From Calliphora vicina (Eukaryota; Arthropoda; Insecta; Diptera; Calliphoridae): DNA of 64,000 bases. The notes below the pieces were generated by a model, which saw nothing but the letters and a program-made list of their open reading frames with translations, was not told the origin of the DNA and did not search any database. The translations under genes were made by a program, and so were the position numbers. Shown here in pieces: positions 11,615 through 23,965 of the stretch. The stretch is from the NCBI RefSeq assembly GCF_958450345.1, contig NC_088780.1, forward strand, positions 45,376,033-45,440,032, given 5' to 3'. The first letter of the stretch is position 1. Every line of letters begins with the position of its first letter.

Positions 11615-13052
11615 TCACTTTCTTGACGTAATATCAAAAATACCCTTATTATTTAAAAATGGATAGAATTGCAGCATAGCTCGTACATATATGGGATTTG
11701 TGAAACATTTATAACGAAATACATCACCCTCTGGACCGGGTTTCATAAAATTATCCATATTAGCATCTTTATCAGAAGGATATAAAATAGCAGGGGCTAT
11801 CGTATTGGCAGTAAAAACACCTGTGAATAAAAGTATTAATTTAGTAACATTAAGATTTCTTTTAATTTTAATACTCACCCCAATAGCCGTATTTCAACAT
11901 CTTGATATGAAGTTCCTTGAGCGAAGGAATTGTCTTTGAATATTTAAGCAATTTGAGACATTCGCCCAAGCGTGAGTGATACATTTGTATGAAATGATCA
12001 AATTCTATAATTTTTATGTCCAAATTCACAGAATTGGTAATCACATACCAAAGATCTTGTACCGGTGAACCCCATTTACATATTTGAAAGTCCACAAATA
12101 ATGATTCTTTAACTTTGCCAGATTCATCATGGGTGAACATGATATTGTTGGACCAACAATCACCATGATTTAAAACGTTAAACTCATTAGGATTTACAGT
12201 GTTTAAGAGTAAATTTTCATCAAAATATTCATCCATTGTAGGAGTTTTTGAAATATATGTTTCAACATCATCTAAGCCCCATTCGAGCAAAGCTTTCTTA
12301 AATAATTGTGAACGTGGTTCATACAGTGCCGCCATCATAGGACGATTTGCTTCATTAAAGAAACTAGCATGATACATTGGTTCGTAGGGACCATTCAGCT
12401 CCTCATAAACAGCCGAAGCTGCATGAAATTCTGCTAATTTATTGAGTACAACTTTCATGTGGTCCATATCGAAACCTTTCAAACGATCAATATTGCCAAA
12501 TTGTTTACGTTTTAAATCCTCCATTACCAGTGTAATCTTTTCGGGTGTTACATCAAAATGTAAGCACTTAGGACCCAATTTAACATCTACACCGGCATCT
12601 TTGTAGAGTTGTTCAAACTTGGGTATATAATTGGCATACATTTGTTTCTCTTTGGGGAAGAGATTCATGGCACTAACGAAAGCTGCGCCATGATTACTAG
12701 CATCCAGGACAGTTTTTAATATGTATGAAGCCTGTTGAGAACTGCCATCTGTAAATAAGTTAAATGAAAATAAAATCACGTTTAAAAATAAGTTAATTTC
12801 TAAAACAATTATAAATTATGAGAATCCTTTACCTCTCATTTCAAGATCAATTATAACACGCACCATGATCGATGTATAATTTTCACCCGGCGCTGTAGCA
12901 GCTATTGGTGAAAACTTTGTAATGCACTTGTAATCAGGAACATCTTTTTCCAATATTGGCACAAAATAATCTTCATTTATCCATTTTGGTATATCCAGAA
13001 ACTCATTAGGATTAACAATCTCTTCTGGATTATTATTTGGTGGCATTGTCAA
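11615..13052 (-). CDS. EcKinase-like (CHK kinase-like) protein, gene 2
   Basis: Three exons: 13052-12833, 12748-11879 and 11820-11615, with GT/AG junctions, giving 431 residues. The glycine-rich loop is PGENYTS and the lysine motif is YILKT, just after the exon-2 start DGSSQQ. The family signature LAEFHAASAVYEE is followed by HGDCWSNNIMF (His near 268) and VDFQICKWGSPVQDL (Asp near 293). The intron that precedes the catalytic part in genes 1, 3, 4 and 5 is absent, so exon 2 runs unbroken for 870 bases. The last intron, after KYGYWG, sits at the same place and phase as in genes 1 and 3. The C-terminus keeps the LYPSDKDANMDNF block and the final NKGIFDI, parallel to the RRGLFNF ending of gene 1. 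All kinase residues are present, so the gene looks functional. The substrate is unknown; ecdysteroid or xenobiotic phosphorylation is inferred from the family. Confidence 0.94.
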
Positions 13053-13884
13053 TGAATTTCAATCTAAATTAAGAAAATATTATCATAAATTATTAAAAAT
13101 ATTAAAGTATTATTTCTAGGTATGTACTGTTTATAAGTATAAACGAATAAATTTTAATTACAATTCGTTTCACATATTGTGTGTTTGTTTTCAGCTTGTA
13201 AACAACTATAAAGACAGCCGTTTGTATTAGAAAAAATGATTTATGAATATTCAATACTGAGCAGATACAAACGATTTGACTGTTTTAATAAAAAATAGTC
13301 ACAAAAAAAGTAATTAAAATAAAAGTATGCTTTTGAATAGCAATTATTGGAATAAATTATAATCTGTTTTTGTTCAGACAGTAATAGAACAAGTATGATG
13401 ATTTGCTAGTGATTGATTATATAAGTTTTGATTTTATTATCCAAATAATTGATAAATACATAAGATAAATACATACATGTATACTTATCGATAATTTGAG
13501 TAATAAAATCAAAATTTTTAAAAAGCTGCCTAGCAATATGTTTATCATTAACAATCATTTAGCATGAGCTAAATTCATTAAGTAAATTACGCGAAATGAA
13601 ATAAGCAATAATGTTATATTCGTCTATGGTAAATGTCAATATCAAATATACCTAAATTTCAATTCAGTCAACAATTATAGTATGAACGTCTAAAAGGGCG
13701 TATAAACAAACCATTTGGCTAAATCTTTAAGAGACGATAAAAACACCATAAAACTTGAAAATACTATTGATTTACTTGTTTCCAAATATTTGCTAAGACA
13801 TAACGCATACTTATACCTGTGCAAAAATTCAGTGAAAAATTCGAGTCAGAACCAGTTAAAATTTTTCTAAAATGGAATAAGGGC
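13053..13884. other. Upstream region of gene 2, no gene recognised
   Basis: AT-rich, no repeat or coding sequence recognised. It should contain the gene 2 promoter. Confidence 0.35.
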
Positions 13885-14191
13885 ATATATAATGGGGGAT
13901 TTCAGGTCAAGTGAACCAACTTTTGAAATCGATGTCTTCCGATCGGGATGAAATTTGCCACAGGTTCTATTGGATAGTAATTCAGACACAAAATCAGGGG
14001 GTCAAAATTTGACCTTATTCCAAACATGTGTTTTTTCTCATCCATGTAACTTATTACCTATTGTTCTTAGCAAAATGTGTCCCAAAAATTTTAGATAGCT
14101 CTTTCTTTAATCTTCCGAAAAAAATATTAAAAATAAAAAAATGTTTAATATTTTTTCCGAAATCAAAAACTTTGTTGACTTTTTTTTCAGA

Positions 14192-14852
14192 ATTAACCAT
14201 TTCCACCTTTGCAGATGACACTGCAATTCTTAGTTCTCATGTGGACTTAAATGTAGCATCTAGAAACCTTGATAATTATTTCAGGCACGTGGAGACGTGG
14301 TTAAAAAATTGGAGAATACAAGTGAACGAAATTAAAAGCAAGCACATAACGTTTTCACTTAGGAGAGGAAATTGTCCACCAGTGACACTAAACAGTGTGA
14401 ACATCCCACAGTCTGACAACGTTACATACCTTGGCATTCATTTAGATAGACGACTTACTTGGCGTCGGCACATAGAAGCCAAGCGGCTCCATATGAAACT
14501 AAAAGCTTCTAATTTACACTGGCTAATCCACCACCAATCGAAATTAAGCTTTAACTGCAAAGTCATCCTGTATAAGACAGTCTTAAAACCAATTTGGACA
14601 TACGGAATCCAATTATGGGGAACAGCAAGCAATACCAGTATAGATCTTATACAGAGGGCACAATCCAAAATTCTAAGAACCATGACGGGAGCTCCATGGT
14701 ATATAAGAAACGAGAACATCCACAGAGACTTATATGTACCCTTGGTCAAAGATGAATTTAGGAAAACTCGTGAAGCTTATTTATCAAAATTACATCATCA
14801 TCCGAACCCGCTCGCAAGGCTACTTACAGTAACTCAAGACAGCTCAAGCTGA
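14192..14852 (+). pseudogene. Jockey-type LINE reverse transcriptase fragment
   Basis: An open frame encodes TISTFADDTAILSSH (the catalytic FADD motif), LKNWRIQVNEIKS, NVTYLGIHLDRRLTWRRH, VLKPIWTYGIQLWGTAS, IQRAQSKILRTMTGAPWYIR and LHHHPNPLARLL. These are the palm and thumb of ORF2 reverse transcriptase in the Jockey group, down to the natural C-terminus. The endonuclease and finger domains are missing, so it is 5'-truncated, as is typical for LINE insertion. The first ~55 codons of the frame from 14028 belong to the flanking repeat and are fused by chance. The 3' UTR probably runs to about 15150. Confidence 0.88.
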
Positions 14853-15309
14853 TTTACCACTCATCTAATTTTCCAAATATGATTCTCCACTGAGAGAACA
14901 ATAATTGTTTACACACTACAGTTTGTGTCGACAAGAAACCAACCAATTGTAGTAAGGAAATGTAAGAAAAGATAAATCACGGTTTATTGTTGGTGTTTTG
15001 TTTAAGCTTTGATATTTTTACAAATAAAGCTTGAGTGTCTGTAATTCTCAAACACTCTATAGTTTTATTTGTATAATATCTGTAAGCCTTTTGGGAAAAG
15101 GTTTCCTGATGATCTGGCCTAAGCAACCAGTGAAATGCGCATAGGAACTAGCTTATCCCCCAACAATAAATTTCAGTGAATTTATCAAATTAAAAATTGG
15201 GAATTTTACCATAAAAACAATTTTACTAAAATAATTGTTTAGTTTTAAGATTTAATTACATATTGTAAGGCCTAGAAATTAAAGGCAGGAATAATATTAT
15301 AATAAACTT

Positions 15310-17000
15310 ATAAATATTTGGTCGCTTAGTGTGTTGAGTTACAAAATATTTATTTTGATATATATCCCACTTGCATCCCACTAAGCCATCAAATAGGTCT
15401 TTAAGGAAAATAACTAAGTTTTTTTGAGGAAAAAATAAATTCAAAAAGGGACCATTTTGGAAAAAAGTTCAATTTTGCAAAAAAAAAGTCAACAATTTTA
15501 TGTCTTGAGTAGGGCAAAATTCCGGGGAATTTTGTATCGGGAATTCCCGGAAATTTTGCCAATTTTTCACTACCCGATTCCCGGGATTTTTAGTCGGCAA
15601 TCCCGGGAATTAAAAACTGACGAAAATACATAGAAAACAAGTTAGAACTCAATTTTTTTCACCAAAAAACAGTGAAAAGATTTTAAAGTTTTTTGCTCAT
15701 ATCTTGGCAATAATAGACCGGTTATTATTATTATTTATTTGGGGTTTTCGTATAAAAATTTAAAAAGTGAATTCATTATTTATCGAATTTATTTCTTATT
15801 GAATCATTCTAATTTCTTCTTCAAATCCATAACAAAATAGCTTAAAAAATTTATTAAATGATTAAATTGTTCTTCAATTAAAATCTAGTACAAAAAAGGT
15901 TTAAGACAATTTTTTCAATTAATTTTGTAAATGATTTGATTTAACAAAAATTTAATCATTCAAAATTTAAATAAAATCTGTTATTAATTAACTTTAAAAT
16001 TAATTCAGATTCATTCCAAAGGCTTTCGAATGAATATTAAAAATTAAATATTAGGAATGGATTTACGGAATGAAAGGCTGACATTTTTTAATTACGAATT
16101 AAGATTTTAGTGAATTAAGCTCAAATTTTATTAATTAATTCTAAGCTCTGATATTTAGTAATTATAACATTAAGTTTTTATATGAAATTTGGCTATAATA
16201 TTCCTTAATTACATTATCATTATATATTTCGGGAATAGCCGGGTACCCGGGAATGTAGAAAAAAAATTTCCGATTCCCGGGAATCAAAAAAGGTCGGGAA
16301 ATTAAAAACCCTAGTCTTGAGTTACAAAATATTTATTTTAATAGATATCTCACTCGATCATAAGCGACCAAAAGGATTTTCAAGGAAAAGATCTAAACTT
16401 CCTTTTGAGTAAAAAAAATATTAAAAAAATTAGCATATTTTGGAGAAAAAAATTCGATTTTCAAAAAAGTCAAAAATCATAAGTCTTGAGTTACAAAATA
16501 TTTATTTTGATAGATATCCCACTCGCATCCCACTAAGCGATTAAATAGGTCTTAAAGGAAAAGACCTCAGCTTTCTTTTGAGCAAAATAAATTTTTTAAA
16601 AATGGCCCATTTTGGAAAAAAGTTAGATTTTGCAAAAAAAAGTAAAAAAAATTGTATGCCTTGAGTTACAAAATATTTATATTGATAGATATCTCACTGC
16701 CATCTCATTAAGCGACCAAAAAACTCTTTAAAAAATGGATCTAAGCTTCCTTTTGAGCAAATAAAAAAAAATTGTAAAAGGGTCTATTTTGAAAAAAAAA
16801 TTGTAAAAGGGTCTATTTTGAAAAAAAAAATTATATCTTGAGTTACAAAATATTTATTTTAATTTTCGCATCCCACTAAGCGATCAAAAAGATATTCAAG
16901 AATAATATCTAAGCTTTCTTTTGAGCAAAAAATAGAAATTAAAAAAGTGTCTGTTTATCTAAGCTTTCTTCTGTGAAAAAAGGGTCCATTTAAAAAAAAA
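15310..17000 (+). repeat. ~170-bp tandem array (satellite-like)
   Basis: Monomers start GAGTTACAAAATATTTATTT at about 15336, 16319, 16488, 16663 and 16839, spaced 169-176 bases once the hAT insertion is removed. Each contains GATAGATATCCCACTCGCAT, CCCACTAAGCGA and poly-T/poly-A spacers. A reverse-oriented array lies at 26580-27310. The conserved core is about 70 bases; the rest is A/T-rich and drifts in length. Confidence 0.85.
15510..16313. mobile_element. Non-autonomous hAT-type element (804 bp) in the array
   Basis: Flanked by the perfect 8-base duplication GTCTTGAG (15502-15509 and 16314-16321), which is also the array monomer's own sequence. The ends read TAGGGCAAAATTCC and, inverted, TAGGGTTTTTAATTTCC. 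Subterminal CCCGGGAAT motifs recur several times near both ends, plausibly transposase-binding sites. No transposase is present. Confidence 0.85.
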
Positions 17001-17256
17001 AAAGTCAAGAAAGATTTTGATTTCGGAAAAAAAATAATAAAATTGTTTTATTTTTAATTTTTTTATCGAATGATTGAAGAAATAGCTATCTAACATGTTT
17101 GTTACACATTTTGCTAAGAACAATAGGTAATAAGTTACATGGATGAGAAAAAACAACTGCTTGACCAAAATGTCAAGAGAGTTCTCGACCGATCTTGTTG
17201 AAAATTTGTGTCTGAATTACTATATTGATTCACTTGATATGAAATCCTTCGTATAT

Positions 17257-19266
17257 GCTTTTTGTTTATTTTTTACTTTCAAATTCGAAATATAATGTGA
17301 AATATTTAAGATATTTTTTGACGACTCACGACTCTAACTTAAATATATTGAATGTAATCCGTAAGTAAGAAATTGTGAGTACAGATATCAAATTAATGGC
17401 AAAAATATAGTAAGTTGCAAAGCTAATTTTTATTTTTTATCTTTTTAATGATCATAACTTTAGGAGCTGAATGAGAAACAGCCAATTTGTTTGGTATGGT
17501 CTAGCAATATGTGTAATTTTTTTTTCGAAACACAAAAGAAGTACATTTCATTTGAAAGCAATTTCAACGAGTCTCCAATTTTTGTTTTTATTTTATCATA
17601 TACAATATTTCCTACTTATATGGTGGTGTTGGTAAAATGGACTTTGTCACGAAACTCTAAGTCCACTATTATAATTATAGATATTTACAATAATTATACA
17701 CATTCGATCGTTTTATATCATGATATACTTGAAATAACCCGTTAAATGAACAATTAATACTTGTAACTATTTAATTATCATATTGTTTTATGTTCAAGAA
17801 AATTATTTCAATAATTAAAATGATTATTATGTGTATACAAATTACCATAATATTTTCATTAATCATGAAATTAATATTGTTACAAAATTTAGCTTGAGCT
17901 TATTTAGAATAACTTTTAATTTCACTTTACAAAACATTACTTTTTCAAAACACTACAATTTTAGGGATTATAACCCAAAAGTTATGCATATATGTAATAA
18001 ATTATCAACTTATTTTAATCTTAAAATATTTATGTAAGCAATTTTTGGATCAAAGTTCACTCTACATAATTTAGAAAAATTTACATTATTTACTCACATC
18101 ACAATTTTGCTATTTTTAAACAAATACAAACAAATTTCCACAATTTAACAAAATAAACAATCCAACAAAATACTAATAAATTATAAAATAAATAGAAAAT
18201 TAACTTTTTCTAAATTTTAGTTGACTAGCGAGCAAAAAATACCGTGTTGTCGCGTGTCCGTATCTGACAGATATGAACAATGTATCTAACAAATTTGATA
18301 CCCACACGAGAACGTACTAAATTAGATGTTAAGAGAGAGTTACTTACTACTGACTTAATGAACTGATCAAAACAAATAAACAACAACAATTCGAAAATAT
18401 ATATGGAAACAACTTATTGTGGTAGGGCGCAAATACAACAACAAACCCATTATAAAATTATTAAATAGTCAAACATTAATCAAAGATCTGTTTCCGATGA
18501 AATAACAAATTTTAATTTTGGATTGGATGTTAATTTTATTGTATGTACATTAGGATGGCACCGATAAAAAGTTGTCAATATTCCCAACTATATTTATTTA
18601 TTTATTTACAAGTTTTAAATGCATAATTAATTATGTATATAAAAAATAAAGAAAGGTACTAACAACAAAGGTTTTCGACCAAACCCAACTATAATGTAGG
18701 TTTATTTCATTGTAATTCATTCAACTAAAATAAAAAGTTTAATTCATTCTAAGATACGGTTTCTCAAAATGTTTGACGTCAAATGACGTCAGTTGAATTT
18801 TACATAAAAAATATGCGTTTTTTGGATGGACCTGGTACCCTCGGTATCAACAATTTTCAAATTTGTTTTGATTTAAAATATTTAGTGTAAAGTTATTATT
18901 TCAAAAAGTATAAATTCCTAATACATCATCTTAGAAATTGTTTTGAAAATTTAAAAGGAAAAAACTTTTTCATTTTCCCAAAAACTAGCGAAAGTTGGCC
19001 TTTTTTTTCAAATGCATATAACTTTGGAGTCAGTCACGATTTTTAAACTATAATTTTTTGTTTGACAAATCAATTTGTTGTTAGTCCAATAAAGAAAAAT
19101 GGAGAAAATCTTGAAATATTTGGACCTGCTGTTATCACAAAATTCTAGTAGTGGGTAAAAATGTTGAAAATTTAATTTTCAAATGCAAATATCTCCTCAG
19201 TTATAAGAGATAATTGATACCTCGATGAGGAGATTTTATATATGTAATTTTTTTGAAATTGGAACA
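17257..19266. other. Intergenic, no gene recognised
   Basis: AT-rich. Frames at 17491-17745 and 17831-18037 have no recognisable features. Two CRE-like palindromes lie at 18774-18791 (listed separately). Confidence 0.35.
18774..18791. promoter_or_regulatory. Two adjacent TGACGTCA palindromes
   Basis: TGACGTCA occurs at 18774-18781 and 18784-18791, two bases apart. This is the consensus CREB/ATF site, but no gene starts nearby, so a regulatory role is unsupported. Confidence 0.25.
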
Positions 19267-19268
19267 TA

Positions 19269-20916
19269 CACTGAATCAATTAAGTCTCCGTACAGACATA
19301 CTCATAATATAAACTAGCAATTTATGGTCACTTTTCAATACATATTTAAAACTTTTTTTAATTCATTTTATAAAAAATCTTATAAACTAGAAATCAACAT
19401 AAAAAAAATACAAACGTTTTCCTTAAAAACATAAAAATTTACATAAATTCAATAATTGTACGAAAAGTATCACCAAAAAAGTCTCCGTACAGTTAACCGT
19501 TTTAAGGCTAGGAATCCCAATATTAAACTTAATTGCATTTAATATGTGGTAGGTCCTCCTTTCTAAGCAATTGCTTAATTTTAATGGCTGTGCATGGAAC
19601 CAGCATTGTTGTTGTCAGGGAATCCAAAAATAAGCAAATTTTAATGGATAGAAAGAAAATTATTATTAACTTGCAAAATGAAGGAAAAAATCTAACCGAA
19701 ATCAAGGATATTGTAAAAAGACCACGCTCTTCCATTCAGTACGTTATTCAACAGTTCAAAAAAACCGGAACAATGGCAAATAAACAAAGAACTGACCATT
19801 CAAGAAAAATAGATCACCACTTAGAGAGAAGAATTGTACGATTTGTAGAAGGTAATCCAAAAATTAACGCATGTTTAATTGCGGGAAACTTGAAAACTAG
19901 TGATGAATTAACGGTAAACCCCCAAACTGTAAGAAACGCTCTTAAACTAAATGGATACAATGGTCGAGTAAGCCGTAAGAAGCCCCTTGTTCGAAAAGTG
20001 AACATGAAAAAGAGATTGGATTACGCTATCGAGCATATTGATAAAGATTTTTTTATTTTGGGATCGAGTTATTTTTAGCTATGAAAGTAAATTGAATGTT
20101 TTTGGTTCTGATGGAAGAGAAATGTTATGGAGAAAGCCAAATACTGAAATGAATCCGAAGCATTTGACGCTAACCGTAAAGCATGGAGGAGGTAACGTTA
20201 TTGTTTGGGGTTACATGGCTTCATCTGGGGTGGGATAACTTATTTTTGTTGAAAACACTATGGTATAATATGCATACCTTAATATATTAAAAGAAAACTT
20301 AAAACAAAGTTCTGGAAAATTAGGCTTGGGACGTTTGTATTGCTTCCAACAAGACAACGATCCTAATCACACCTCTAGATTAGTAAAGGAATGTCTTATT
20401 TATAATGTTCTTAAGCACTTAAATCGCACAGCTCAGTCACCTGATCTCAACCCGATTGAGCATATATGGGATCACTTGAAAAGAAAGGTTCGGCAGCACA
20501 ATATAACAAGAAAAGATCAGCTAAAAGCCGTTATAATGGAAGAGTGGTATAAAATAGATTCCCTGACAACAACAAAGCTGGTCCATTCCATGCACAGCCA
20601 TTAAAATGCTGCAATTGCTCAGAAAGGAGGACCTACCACATATTAAATTCAATTAAAATTAATATTGGGATTCCTTGCCTTAAAACGGTTAACTGTACGG
20701 AGACTTTTTTGGTGATACTTTTCGTACAATTATTGAATTTATGTAAATTTTTATGTTTTTAATGAAAATGTTTGTAGTTTTTTTATGTTGATTTCTAGTT
20801 TATAAGATTTTTTATAAAATGAATTAAAAAAAGGTTTAAATATGTATTGAAAAGTGACCATAAATATCTAGTTTATATTATGAGTATGTCTGTACGGAGA
20901 CTTAATTGATTCAGTG
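19269..20916 (+). mobile_element. Full-length Tc1-like DD34E transposon (1648 bp)
   Basis: TA dinucleotides flank both ends (19267-19268 and 20917-20918). The terminal inverted repeats start CACTGAATCAATTAAGTCTC and extend about 350 bases, reaching into both ends of the transposase frame. Each repeat carries a second AGTCTCCGTACAG motif about 200 bases in from the outer one, the IR/DR arrangement in which transposase binds twice per end. The arms differ at only a few positions, so the insertion is not ancient, yet the transposase is dead. Confidence 0.92.
19644..20604 (+). pseudogene. Tc1-like transposase, inactivated
   Basis: Starting at MDRKKIIINLQ, the frame gives a paired-like helix-turn-helix region (IKDIVKRPRSSIQYVIQQF), a second DNA-binding half (NPQTVRNALKLNGY) and a basic stretch, then breaks by frameshift near 20050. 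It continues as WDRVIFSYESKLNVFG, WGYMASSGVG, FQQDNDPNHTS and SPDLNPIEHIWDHLK, ending HSMHSH. The second Asp and the Glu are 34 residues apart (DD34E). The first catalytic Asp of the usual FSDESK motif reads Tyr here. Further stops at about 20236 and 20266 confirm inactivation. Confidence 0.92.
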
Positions 20917-20918
20917 TA

Positions 20919-22870
20919 GATGAAGAAATAGGATCGTTTTATAAACAGCATATACCCGAGGTGTCCCAATTTGGGGACCCTAGTCGCTCTCCTGGTGAGC
21001 CCATGCTATCAAAATTAAAAACTTAAACTCGACAATACTTTCTGCATTACGCTTTTCAAATATCATTAAAATCGGACTAACGCTTTAGAAGTTACAGATT
21101 TATTTACCTCTTTTTTCATAGCAATGTGCGTCAGTATTTGGTAATTTTTTCAGGTTTTTATGATTTTTTTAATAAGTTTTGCAAAGGATATTTTGGTATA
21201 TTTGAAAGGAAGGTATTTAATATTTTTGTAAGTCCAAAAAAAAATTTGTGCATTAAAAACCTTGTATTATTATAATTTTATAAATTTCTAATTCTATTTT
21301 TCCGTTTTTCGAAATTCAATACAGTTCGAATTTTATTTTAGTTTTTCAGAACATATTTTCTCTCCGATCTAATACGGCATTGGCAGCATAACTATAACAA
21401 TTACAACATTACAAGAACAATAGTAATTTTTGTTTGTGTAAACCGTGTAAACTGTAAAAAAAAAATCACAAAAACGCACTTTTATAAATGAAATAGTTTT
21501 TTTAACACTTTTAAATATTTTATGCACATAAAGCGGTGTCAAACTCACTCACTTTTTTAAATATAAAATAATTGTTTTAATCTTAAAACAAATTTAAAAA
21601 TTTTTGTAAACAAGCTTTTGATATTTCACGAGGCAAAACACGAGTAGAGCTAAAAATAGTCAGCTGGCGTTACGCTGCCACATGGTTAAATATGCCTTGT
21701 TTTAAACCTTTCTTATGATAAAAAAAATTGTGTAAAAATATCATACAAATTCAAAAAATTAAATTTTTTTAACCTTTGAAAAAGATTACGAAATACTAAC
21801 GCTATGACAAACATTTTGAGAAATTGTCTCCTTAAACAAACTTAACTTTAATTTCAGTTGAATACATCGACCCCTTTATTTTTCCTCCATACAAATGGGG
21901 CCAACCTAATATATATGTACAATACATTAGTTAATTACATCAGTTAGTTTTGGTGAATAAATATAACAGTGTGTATAGTAGATAAAAACTTTACTACGAA
22001 TTTTGAAAATATGAGCAAAAAAAGCAAATATCATCGTGAATAGGTTTTATCAATTGTATGTCGTATTTGAGATATTTGAAAAAAATTTATTTCTAAATTT
22101 GTGAAATAAAATATTCTAGTTATAGAAATAAAAACTGGGAATTCCATTTTAATATTTATTTATACATAATATTCTTGTTTGATCGATTTATTAATCCACG
22201 ATTACTTTGAATTTACTTAATTTTAATTCTTATTTTTATCTTATACATAGTAGTATTATTTTAGGACATATTTTGCTTGAAAGGCATTAACAACATTTCT
22301 AAACCTAGTGAGTTAAGACATTATGAGAATATGACATGATAGGAGACCTTGTGAATTGACCAATTATGTATGTAAAATTTTCACTCTCTAGGCATTCGTT
22401 GAGCTTCTAAGTAGAAAGAAGCAAACATACATAAAATATATATAGGAGATACTTTACTTGCATCTATTTCATTAAATTATTTAGAATTATTTAGATATAG
22501 AATGTCTACATTAGCATTGACCCCAGAATTCGTACAATGAAATTGTTTGTTATTGACATTGACTTTAATTGAAATGAATTCAATTCTAGAATTTCTAGTT
22601 TAATTTATTAATGTGTTGGTTCAATTATTAATAAATTGAAATAAACTACTTATTTTAAGCGAGATGTTCACACAAAGCTGTTAATAATTGAAAAGTATGT
22701 ATTTTAAACATATTGTAGTATAAAATAATAAGCACGTGTTTAATGAAAGATAAAAACGTGTAAATATACACATATGTATGCATTTCAGTAAATACATTGT
22801 TTGAAAAGAAATTTAGTATTGTATTACTATTTCTCAAACGTTTGTATAACAAATTCTATCTAATTTGGAC
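20919..22870. other. Intergenic, repeat-like but unresolved
   Basis: Near 20958 a GAGGTGTCCCAATTTGGGGA stretch resembles the GAGGTGCCCCAA motif of the element at 40191. I could not find complete ends. No gene recognised. Confidence 0.35.
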
Positions 22871-22879
22871 AACGTTAAC

Positions 22880-23128
22880 GGAATGAAGCTTAATCGTATG
22901 TCTTTATATAGTCTAGTTTAAGCTTCAATCGTAGGGGTTAATTTAGTCCAGTTTAAGCTTCAATCGTAGGTCTCTATATATAGTCTAGTTTAAGCTTCAA
23001 CCGTAGGTCTTAATACAGTTCAATTTAGTTAAGCTTCAATCGTAAGTATTTATATAGTCCACTTTATACAGTCTTGTTTAAGCTTCAATCATAGTTCTTT
23101 GTAACCTAGTTTAAGCTTCAATCATGCT
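22880..23128 (+). repeat. ~37-bp minisatellite (TTTAAGCTTCAATCGTAGG)
   Basis: TTTAAGCTTCAATCGTAGG-like units recur six or seven times between 22880 and 23128 with spacing of 31-47 bases. Each is followed by a variable TATATAGTCTAG-type spacer. No function is apparent. Confidence 0.85.
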
Positions 23129-23214
23129 GAAACAATATATTTATATGTTATCAGCACAAAAGCATAATACCCTACCCGCTATGGGAGTGTATTAATCTAA
23201 ACTGCGGGATTTTT

Positions 23215-23965
23215 TAAAACTTTTAGTTTTTATTTTGAAACATTTGTACAATATAAATTTCTGCAACATGGATTCCGAATCAAAAGAACAGTTCATCTTT
23301 TCAGGTCAAGTACAAATCAATCCTATATGGGATACACTGTTCTGAAGTGAATCGTATCCCCGAGAGAGCGTTATGCTCGGTCTAGACTATAAAGCGGATG
23401 AAGCAAAACTTCGCAACCACTTCATTCTAAATACTTTTTAACAGGTATTGCATTTTCATGATGTGGGCGTTTTTCGACCAATGCTCGCTTCAAACGAATA
23501 TGTTGCATCCAGTAATGGTTCCCTTTGATGTTCTGGACAGATTTCAGCAAATACAGAGCATTACCTTAGCGCCATGGATATTTTGGTGTCGATTCGGCAG
23601 GTTGATCGAACTTCACATACGATCTCTTACGCTTCGGGTTATCAGTCTAAAAATGATTTTGTTTTATAGCGTTGAATCAGCATATCAGACATACAAAATC
23701 ATCGTTCGAGGTCTCTCAGCATAAATTCGTATGGTACCTAATTTCCCTGCTTTTGGATAAATCCTGCTGCTTGCAAACGTTTTGAAATTGTTGATTGAGT
23801 AGCTATAATTATGCAAGCTCTTGTTGAGTTTGACAACAATAATCAGTAATGCCTGCAATTATTGGTCTCCAAACTTTTTTGGCTCGCCAGGACGATCTTT
23901 GTCTTCCGTGTCTGAACCGAACAAACCATCTCTCGCACGATGAAACCCATGAAACACATTCACCA
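23215..23965 (-). pseudogene. Mariner (DD34D-type) transposase remnant
   Basis: Minus-strand translation, with frequent frame changes, shows FHGFHRARDGLFGSDTEDKD, RPGEPKKFGDQ, TQSTISKRLQAAGFIQKQGN, PYEF, NPKRKRSYVKF, LKRALVEKRPHHENA and LLHPLYSLD. These follow the order of mariner transposase from the N-terminal DNA-binding part to the third catalytic Asp region (canonically PYSPDLAPSD). At least five frameshifts or stops are present. The element is old and non-functional. The terminal repeats were not located. Confidence 0.85.

Larger units (their letters stand above)
13885..17256. mobile_element. Inverted-repeat composite element with internal tandem array, copy iii (full)
   Basis: The left arm begins about 13885 (ATATATAATGGGGGATTTCA) and runs through GATGTCTTCCGATCGGGATG, the ATTCAGACACAA region and CTCATCCATGTAACTTATTA to about 14190. 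The right arm, about 17030-17256, is the same block inverted. Between them lie a LINE fragment, then ~170-base tandem monomers (15310-17000) interrupted by a hAT element. There are no open frames of its own. The same two-armed arrangement is seen at 26315-27450 and 40805-41780. It is not identifiable from memory; the type (fold-back, MITE-like or other) is open. Confidence 0.7.

Noticed and set aside
14028..14191. N-terminal extension of the reverse transcriptase frame
   Set aside because: This part matches the terminal block of the composite inverted-repeat element found at five other places, so the joint frame is accidental.
22880..23128. CRISPR array
   Set aside because: Spacers are related to one another and the repeats are degenerate; in a fly genome this is a minisatellite.
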